A stretch of DNA of 64,000 bases from contig JAHLJT010009419.1 in assembly GCA_031308135.1 (NCBI GenBank), positions 187,489,829-187,553,828 on the forward strand, in the 5' to 3' direction. This document shows, one piece after another, positions 57,662 to 64,000 of this stretch. A model generated the notes under the pieces. The model saw only the letters and a program-made list of their open reading frames with translations, had not been told where the DNA came from and searched no databases. The position numbers and the translations under genes were made by a program. The DNA comes from Acheta domesticus (taxonomy: Eukaryota > Arthropoda > Insecta > Orthoptera > Gryllidae). Each line of letters begins with the position of its first letter. Position 1 is the stretch's first letter.

Positions 57662-57703
57662 GCCAACGTTTCGGTCACCATTCTGTGACCTCCTTCAGGG
57701 CGA
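57662..57703 (-). ncRNA. Decayed hammerhead-like motif in copy 2 arm
   Basis: On the minus strand: CTGAAGGA, stem II GGTCAC/GTGACC with loop AGAATG, GAAAC then GTTGG. The compensated stem II change relative to copy 1 (GGTCGC/GCGACC to GGTCAC/GTGACC) keeps base pairing, but the core has an extra base and the GTC triplet became GTT. Confidence 0.4.
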
Positions 57704-57901
57704 AACGCACGGAGATGGACAGCGCACGAGTTTACACAGGGCTAGGTTTCCCTCCACCCTCCACCCGTCAGCCGGTTGGCCGGGTGATCGGACAATGCGG
57801 AGGAAGCATCGGCCAATCAGGAAACGCGCTCCCCGAGTTTGGTGGAAGAATCCGCGGTCGGACGTCATGGACGATGAGGTAAAATAGATGTTTCCCGTAG
57901 A

Positions 57902-58776
57902 GACAAAGGCACACAACACATACAGGCACATAACACAACACAACACAGGCACATAACACACACAACACAGACAACACTTACACAAACAACTACACAAAAA
58001 CAAAACCACAACCAGGCAAGTACGAGCAACTACCCCCTCTAAAATGAATATATTTCACACATACTACAAATTTTCCAAATTATCTCTAAATTCCTCGGCA
58101 AAATTAAGAGAAAACTCAACCTATAAACATTGTAATTATGTAAATAAAACTAGATTTAGGCTTTAGGATTAGTTTAGAATTAAGTTAGGATTAGCTTAGG
58201 ATTAGTTTAGAATTAAATTAGGATTAAGCAAATAGTTATAAGTCAAACGAAACAAATTGTATATATTGTATATAGAACAGTAGTATAGATTAGGGCCTAG
58301 TTAGGATTAAGGAATTAGAAATTATTTAAACCAAATTAAACGTAAGATTTAGGATTATAACAAAAATAGCAGCTACATTCCAACCCCTGTACTGTATTGT
58401 ATAAATTGTATAAATTGTAAACAAAATCTGTTTGTATCTTATATTATAACACAAATCTGTATTCTGTAAAACTGAAAACAAATAAAGAGTCCCCGACGCC
58501 TGCGAGAACGGGTAATAAGAGTGAAACGACAAAGAGCGCCATTTACGCCACCAGAAAGACCTGAGTGCTTCTCTCATCGAACGCCGCTTCGGACGCGCAA
58601 CCGAGATTATGCAAGAACGCCTAGAACCACTTCAGACATCAAGCAGACATCAAAAAACGGGGAAACCGTACGGTGTTCTGCATCTGCCGGAAAACAAAAA
58701 CTTAAAACACCCGGCGGAAGAGCTCCACACCAGGAGCAGGCCGCCACCAGTCTGACCGAAGTGCTTCGACAAAGGC
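57902..58776 (-). mobile_element. 857-bp insertion with 9-bp target duplication, unknown class
   Basis: Interrupts Penelope copy 2 between direct repeats GACAAAGGC (57,902-57,910 and 58,768-58,776). The plus-strand start is CA-rich ('acacaacacatacaggcac'), so read on the minus strand it ends in a TG-rich simple tail; the other end is CpG-rich. A block of imperfect 'ttaggattagtttagaatta' words lies at 58,145-58,225. No inverted termini. This is compatible with a retroposed non-coding RNA or SINE-like element in minus orientation. The short minus frame 58,326-58,577 is not recognised. Confidence 0.6.
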
Positions 58777-58927
58777 CTTGGCTGGCATTGAGATTTTGGG
58801 GGATGTTTGAGAATTTCCACAGCCTCTTTTACCCTTCCCGATCCCCAGCGGTCTCCTCTGGCTAGGACGCGGGCGTTATCAGAAATAATGATGTGGCCAT
58901 TTTTCCATGCATGGAAGGCTGTGGCCG

Positions 58928-58929
<2 letters not shown>

Positions 58930-58985
<56 letters not shown>

Positions 58986-58986
58986 G
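58930..58986. repeat. (ATT)n microsatellite inside Penelope copy 2
   Basis: About 18 ATT units at the position where copy 1 has the non-repetitive 'ttattcgtattattg' (about 47,346), so the microsatellite grew from an element-borne seed. Confidence 0.95.
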
Positions 58987-59388
58987 TACTGGCGAATGGG
59001 TTCACGAAGATGTTCCTCAATGTTTCATCCCGTCTCGTCTATGGCGGCAGCTGCATGGGATCTCATATATCCCTGGTGACCTAACAGGAGGGACTCAGTC
59101 TTTAACGTGTACAAGATTTAGTCCGAGATTCACATGAAGCTTCATTTCAGTCTTAAGATTTCTCATCACACAAGTAGCTCCGATGGCCAGAGTTTTCAAA
59201 ACCTCCGTTTAGTTTCTGGGAGATGGTGCGAGCTGGAATGCAGGTAGCGGTTGGTATGAGTCGGTTTCCGCTACACAGACTGCTTTAGACTGCCGTTAGC
59301 TTTCCGACTTACCATCACGACGAGGAAAGGCAATATTCCCTCGTTTTCTACCTCCACAGTAAACGTAATTGTTTTTGGGGGGGTGTTA

Positions 59389-61670
59389 TTAACCCTTGTA
59401 ACGTTTTGCACAATTCCAATGTTTGTATACATTTTTTACATTGTTACTTGATAAATAAAAAACATATGATGTACCGAGGTTGTTAGAGAATGAGGTTAGC
59501 AACAGAGATTGATGAAATATAGAGAGAGAATTGAACAAAAAACGTGTTCTAAAGAATTGTGTGAAATCTTTACAAAAAAAATCTTTTACAAAAAAATGTG
59601 AATAAAAACTAAAATAAAAAAGAATTGAAGTGTTACTACTAAAAAAATAAGTAGTTACAGTAATTGTAACGGAAGATTCTACAAAAAAAGTGTTGGCAGA
59701 GTTTGACGTTACACCCTCCGGCGGCCACGTCCCATCATATCCTACCCACAGGCGCGTGTGGCACTCCGTACCGCATTTATCAACTTCGATTTTCGCGTCA
59801 ATAGTTATTACTTTTGTTATTGAATGTGAAGGAAATATTCCTTATTTATGTATTTACACATTTTTATTTCATAATATCGAACTAAATACAAAACGAAATA
59901 ACAATATTAATAAGAATATGATCCATCACTCGCTCCCTCTGTGTCTTGGCACGTGTTACATATCAGGGAATGAATACGGTGCAAACGTGCCTTCTAACGT
60001 TTCTTCGGAAACAACGCATTTAATTTTGAATTAGTAGTTAGTACTCTAAAATCTGTGTCATAAAGCTTAATAACAAAACCGCAGTAAGATTCATATATAA
60101 TGGATAAAATACTGAAATATACCTTCATCCTTCACTTCGTAATACGTTGTCGTGAGTTTGACCTGTTCCGAATTTATAGAAAGATGTGGGCGCCAGGAAC
60201 AGGTGACATAAACTAATACTAACTTTCCCTATTTAATTCTGTCAAAATTATATGGGCATCCAGCTAGCTTGGGCCGATGGATTCGGATTACATGTATTCG
60301 CTATCGCTAAGATAGCCGATTACCTGATCTGCCGACTGTACAGCCTGGCGTGGAATCTGAAATATGGAAATTCTCTGCTTCCAACTAATTAGAAGCTTAT
60401 GATTGACAAATGAACAGACTCTTTTCTTTTTCCAAAGAACAAAATTTAACAATTTATTCAATGTTAATTTTAACAGATTACTTAATGGCCATGACCCCTT
60501 TTAAAAGATATTATTTTAATATACTGCAGTATATGTTACCGTCTTGCCGACCCGCTCGTTCCGAAGACGCTTCTCACTTGGCCGATGAATCCGAGTCGCT
60601 CTTCTGTCTTCTGATCTTGCGCGGTTGCTGAAGTATCCAGTCCACACTGCATAAAATCTAGCTAAGTTCTTTCCGACGCTTTAGGTTTATAATCTTTCAC
60701 ACGAGTTTAATAAAATACTAATGTTCGAACTATCGTCCGGTGAACACCCAAAACTGCCCAAGTCCGCGGATGTACTCCGGCAAATAATTTCTAAGTCCGA
60801 TGACGACTGTTACTTTTCGCACGAAAATGTATAAGTCTCACTTTCAACTACAAGGTCCGCACACTATTTGCACTCCACGAAACTCAAGAGCCGAGTTCAC
60901 GACCTACACTCCACCACTCTGAGTCAGACTGTAACGATCTGCACTCAACGAAGCTCCAAGTCCGAATGAATGTTTTTCTGTATTTTGCAACCCTTGATGG
61001 GTCGGTAGCGTCCCACGTTCTATTTTTCCAAAACACGGCGGTAAACACCAGAAAGTCTAATTGCCCCCCGCCAACCCGCTCATTTCTTACAACCCCATGT
61101 AGCCGCGCCTTCGTCCGTCATACGTTTTTCGACCAATCACATATTCTTTATTATATCGATCTAGCCAGCGTTCCGGCACCTACGAGGCTTGCAGCTAGTT
61201 TATTTACCTGCCCTGCACCATAGCAACCCTCTGCGCTGGCGTTACTAGGGCCGGATATCGCCATTTTACAAGTCCATTTAGTCGCCCCGTATACAACTAA
61301 TATTATGAATAAACCATGTCCCGTTCTGGTATATCACAATACGTAAATATTATAGATTCGTAGGCTTCCGCGGCCGGAGTCATTATATTCTTGGCTGTCC
61401 GGGATGAGCCCGGACAGCCAAGAATATACGTAAATATTATACTTACATGACAAAGCGCGTTCGGTACAGAGTGCCGCAACCATTGCAGTGTTCGAAGTAC
61501 TAATGAATAACGGTCGATCGGCAGGGTCTAAAATCGTGATTTGAGTGCCATCTGCTTGAAAGTATAATGAATGAAGAAGCTCAATAGAGTGACACCAATT
61601 ATTTACACGAAATCAACAAAAATGTAAGAATGCGACACTGAGTGCCGCTACGCGCCCGCCGGAGGGTTAA
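59389..61670. mobile_element. piggyBac-like TTAA-flanked insertion, ~2.27 kb, non-autonomous
   Basis: Splits Penelope copy 2 exactly at TTAA (59,389-59,392 and 61,667-61,670); copy 1 shows the empty site as a single 'ttaaggtgctggaggaagt'. The insert begins CCCTTGTAACG and ends CCGGAGGG, i.e. TTAA-CCC…GGG-TTAA, the signature of piggyBac-type elements. The outermost inverted repeat is short, but 'ccctccggcggccacgt' at 59,711 matches the complement of the right end ('ccctccggcgggcgcgt') and continues into 'ggcactc-gt', implying either subterminal inverted repeats or an inner nested element 59,711-61,666. No transposase frame recognised; short frames 59,690-60,034, 60,410-60,631 and 60,966-61,223 are unidentified. 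Confidence 0.78.
61339..61441. mobile_element. 71-bp Penelope-derived micro-insertion with 16-bp target duplication
   Basis: Direct repeats ATACGTAAATATTATA (61,339-61,354 and 61,426-61,441) flank 71 bp made of the terminal box GGCTTCCGCGGCCGGAGTC (61,363-61,381) followed by a near-perfect palindrome: 'attcttggctgtccggg', a short atgag loop, 'cccggacagccaagaat'. The palindrome halves equal the first bases of the Penelope copy 1 arms (ttggctgtccggg). So this is an element reduced to tail plus arm stubs, inserted in the piggyBac-like element. Confidence 0.88.
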
Positions 61671-61812
61671 GGTGCTGGAGGAAGTCCGCTAAAGCGTGAG
61701 GGCCGTGGGGACACACTACTGATGAATCTTCAACTTACCGGAGTGTTAGTTTACGTAGGGCACTCGTCTGGTCTTTCTTTCCAAAATCTTCCATGAATAA
61801 GTTCGCCACTAC

Positions 61813-61813
<1 letters not shown>

Positions 61814-61850
<37 letters not shown>
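61814..61850. repeat. (AG)n microsatellite inside Penelope copy 2
   Basis: About 18 AG units, where copy 1 has 'ggagagagggga' (about 48,139). Second example of a microsatellite expanded from an element-borne seed. Confidence 0.95.
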
Positions 61851-61852
<2 letters not shown>

Positions 61853-61935
61853 CCCATGGCCGCCTCTTATACAAATACTTGGGTATAGAGTTGCTCACGG
61901 TTCTGGAAGAAAGTGATACGCAACAAAGTTCGCTC

Positions 61936-63512
61936 TCGCGGTCTCACCAAGGAAGGGTCGACTTAGGAGATTTCTGCGTCACGTCCGCTTTCTATCGTAT
62001 TTTGGGATCGTACATTGTCATATTAAAGTGACAGTTTTACTCAAAAACATTTTTTGCAACTGTCGTTTCCAAAGCATGCAAAATATTTGCATTGTTCTAC
62101 AAAGCTATTGAATTTAATATTTTTTCACACATTTAAATATATTGGTGAACATTGATCTGTTTCCTGGTAACATCAGTATTCATTTATCAGGATATACATA
62201 AACAATATTAGACATTCATAATAGAGAAAACTCAGCAGCAGTACGTTGTCTTAAATTTCAGATGTATTTTTAATGAATTCATTATTATGTCATGCCGGTA
62301 GTTACAAGGTAGTTACTAGTTGTTTCCTTATATATGTCGTATCATTTTCAGAATTAAGCATTCAATAATTGTGCAATATTATGTCTCAGGTAAATTTTAT
62401 AGAAAGTGAAAGGATTTTTAAAATAGAGTGCAGTGTTATTGTAATGTAACGAAGTGGATCCAACTTAGTTTTGTTTTCACTTGGAAAATCCTGTAATTAA
62501 TTAAGATTGTCTTGAAAATGTTTAGAGGCCTCGAAAGAAAGAGAATAATCTTAACTTGCTTTTCATATTTATGTGGTCACGGGGTAAAAATTCTGAAGTC
62601 AATTTTTGGCGAAATTGGGTTAAGTACTGAAACTACGAGTTAAGTATCTATATTTTTAGTAAAACGACCGAATTCAAATGTTGCCTCCTTAACGAGAAAA
62701 AAGTATTAAGAAATAGCGTTTAGCGTAGGAACAAGCGGTGGCTCGAAAATCTAACTCTTGTTTTCTTCAAAGTAAGATTTTTCACTTAAGAACTTTTACT
62801 CCGTGACTACAGATTTAATATTTTTAATTTGATACCATTTCCGAAAAAGAAGCGAACAGTTCAATGCAAAACTAATAAGAAAAAAAGTTTCAAACATGAC
62901 AAGACTACAGAAATATTTTCTTTTCAATTTGAATTCTACAATGAAAAATAAGAATTTCTATGAGTGTATTCTTTCTGTAACACAAATATTCGTTAGCTAA
63001 GTTCTCTATTGTGTGATTATTCAATGGCAGCGTTATCCGTGTGAGAGAAAGTCCCTCTCAAGCCAATAACAAATATTTGTATTATCTTTTAACTCCCAGC
63101 ATGAACTAAATATCAATTCAACTAATACTAATTAATGCCTTTGGATTATAATATCCATCATTACACTTTGAATTTTGCGTGTGAAACAAAACGATTTTGA
63201 ACAAAGTCACTGTGGATATTATATAAATTGTTGAAGTTTTATTGTTGTTGAAGAGATGAAAATACCTAATTTCATACGAGACGGTTTCAAAGTTTTTATA
63301 TAAGAATACTTGTACCCACGAATCGGCGAATGGATTTGTTTGCAAATTTTATCATTTTGATGGATACTTCTTAACACATTAAAAAAAATTATAACTTGAT
63401 TGCAAATTACGTACATCATTCACAAACAGTTTTGTATAAAATACACGCGAAGACCACACAAATGCACATTCAGGGCATACATTTAAATCGTAAATCTAGA
63501 AAAAACACAAAC
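61936..63512. other. AT-rich, no gene recognised
   Basis: AT-rich DNA; overlapping short minus frames at 63,118-63,419 have no recognisable features. Confidence 0.45.
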
Positions 63513-63742
63513 AATTCCTCTATTATAAAGCATTGAAGGCTTTCACGGCCGGAGTCAATATTTTTGATGTCTTCCGGGCTGATGGGCCGTGGTCCCGGCT
63601 TAAGCCGCTGTCCCGGACACTTCGCCCGAGACCTCGCCACTGAAGATGCCCACCGCAGTTGTGGGCGAAACGTTTGTCAGTTCCAAGCCAATTGGACCAC
63701 GACCCATCAGCCCGAAAGACATCAAGAATAAATTCCTCTATT
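63513..63742. mobile_element. 206-bp Penelope-type compact insertion with 12-bp target duplication
   Basis: Direct repeats AATTCCTCTATT (63,513-63,524 and 63,731-63,742) flank 206 bp. The order is: tail with GGCTTTCACGGCCGGAGTC (63,538-63,556), left arm 63,564-63,595, a GC-rich core with the palindrome cggcttaagccg (63,596-63,607) and a hammerhead-like motif, and right arm 63,694-63,725, the complement of the left arm with two mismatches. The arms are unrelated in sequence to those of Penelope copy 1, but the architecture and box are the same. No coding capacity. Confidence 0.85.
63633..63680 (+). ncRNA. Hammerhead-like motif in compact insertion
   Basis: CTGAAGA at 63,640-63,646, one extra T, stem II GCCCAC/GTGGGC with a 7-nt loop, GAAAC (63,667-63,671), then GTTT as a possible tetraloop closed by C-G, and GTC (63,676-63,678). 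The same 'one extra base' layout as in Penelope copy 1. Stem I pairing next to the core is poor, so activity is unproven. Confidence 0.45.
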
Positions 63743-63790
63743 GTTGATTATCAACATGTTTTAATAGCTATTTTGCACATCATGAATTAT

Positions 63791-63840
63791 TGTCAATATA
63801 TTCAATATATTCAATATTGTCAATATATTCATTGTCAACG
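63791..63840. repeat. Short AT-rich tandem repeat (tcaatatat)n
   Basis: About five imperfect units of tcaatatat, including tcaatattg variants. Sequence to the window end shows no other feature. Confidence 0.8.
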
Positions 63841-64000
63841 TTGCAAAAAATATTCTGGCACTTAAGTGGATCATTCTATGCTGATATTATAGTGTTAAGG
63901 TAGATTTCTTTCCATATTTTGTTCTAGCTTTGTCATCCGCTTACCAGTACAGCATTGCCGTTCAGATGTAATTAAGGTGACGAATGTTCTATTTTAATAG

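Larger units (their letters stand above)
57625..61935 (-). mobile_element. Penelope-like retroelement, copy 2, degraded and multiply interrupted
   Basis: Collinear with copy 1 on the same strand. The left arm 57,625-57,900 matches 46,861-47,170 ('ggctgtccc-gagacgccgcgtcc', 'aacgtttcggtcaccattct', 'ggttggccgggtgatcgg'). 58,768-59,390 matches 47,195-47,980 (endonuclease and end of reverse transcriptase, with about 200 bp deleted near 59,135). 61,671-61,935 matches 47,990-48,225. The rest of the reverse transcriptase and the right arm are absent. Two insertions interrupt it (57,911-58,767 and 59,393-61,666). Sequence divergence and stops indicate an old, dead copy. Confidence 0.88.

Noticed and set aside
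58145..58225. ttaggatta-rich block resembling insect telomeric TTAGG repeats
   Set aside because: Units are irregular (ttaggattag, ttagaattaa) and never form consecutive TTAGG copies; more likely local duplication inside the 857-bp insert.

Overview
This is a repeat-dominated window from a eukaryotic nuclear genome, most likely an arthropod and probably an insect with a large genome. The evidence is a Penelope-like retroelement, several tRNA-derived SINEs whose tRNA-like heads end in a GGGCATGG-type junction, hAT-, TTAA- and TA-type DNA transposon remnants, AT-rich single-copy DNA, and abrupt GC-rich minisatellites. There is nothing prokaryotic in it: no operons, no ribosome-binding sites, no long genes. 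I see no intact host protein-coding gene. Most long open frames lie in GC-rich tandem repeats (periods 12, 15 and 129 bp keep several frames open at once) and are not genes.

Layout. 1-1,078 is the end of a dispersed AT-rich repeat (family R) that returns at 40-44.6 kb as a giant inverted pair (arms about 1.6 kb, spacer 1.4 kb). 4.2-5.3 kb and 12.6-13.3 kb are GGTGGC/CCACTATCG-type low-complexity DNA. 5.7 kb carries a palindromic TA-flanked MITE (family M), seen again twice at 56.1-56.7 kb, where copies sit inside a hAT remnant. 7.4-8.9 kb has two inverted copies of a second short element (family X) enclosing four 129-bp tandem units; further X copies lie at 22.9 and 24.5 kb. SINEs occur at 13.3, 15.3, 22.8, 26.0, 32.8, 33.2 and 54.5 kb, three of them with convincing target-site duplications. 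14.2-14.8 kb is a foldback with about 230-bp arms. 17.8-18.5, 21.4-21.8, 49.7-50.1 and 51.6-52.6 kb are minisatellites. 45.6-46.4 kb is a non-autonomous hAT-like element with an 8-bp target duplication.

The best-supported protein-coding content is the Penelope-like element at 46.8-49.0 kb (reverse transcriptase plus GIY-YIG endonuclease on the minus strand, two frameshifts, N-terminus missing). It has 270-bp inverted arms, hammerhead-like motifs, a terminal 19-bp box and a target duplication of 13-15 bp. A second, older copy spans 57.6-61.9 kb. It is interrupted by an 857-bp insertion with a 9-bp duplication and by a 2.3-kb TTAA-flanked piggyBac-like insertion, which itself contains a 71-bp Penelope-derived micro-insertion. 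A third compact insertion (206 bp) with the same 19-bp box, a hammerhead-like motif and a 12-bp target duplication lies at 63.5-63.7 kb. The shared box on three insertions with different bodies suggests small non-autonomous elements mobilised by the Penelope machinery, and is the most interesting signal here.

Two short open frames (24.15-24.36 kb minus; 35.79-35.94 kb plus) look more like host exons or pseudo-exons than repeats, but I do not recognise them. Several complex GC-rich or homeodomain-site-rich stretches (18.6-19.0, 20.7-21.1, 28.0-28.5, 32.3-32.7, 34.3-34.7 kb) could be regulatory DNA of a neighbouring developmental gene; this is inference only.
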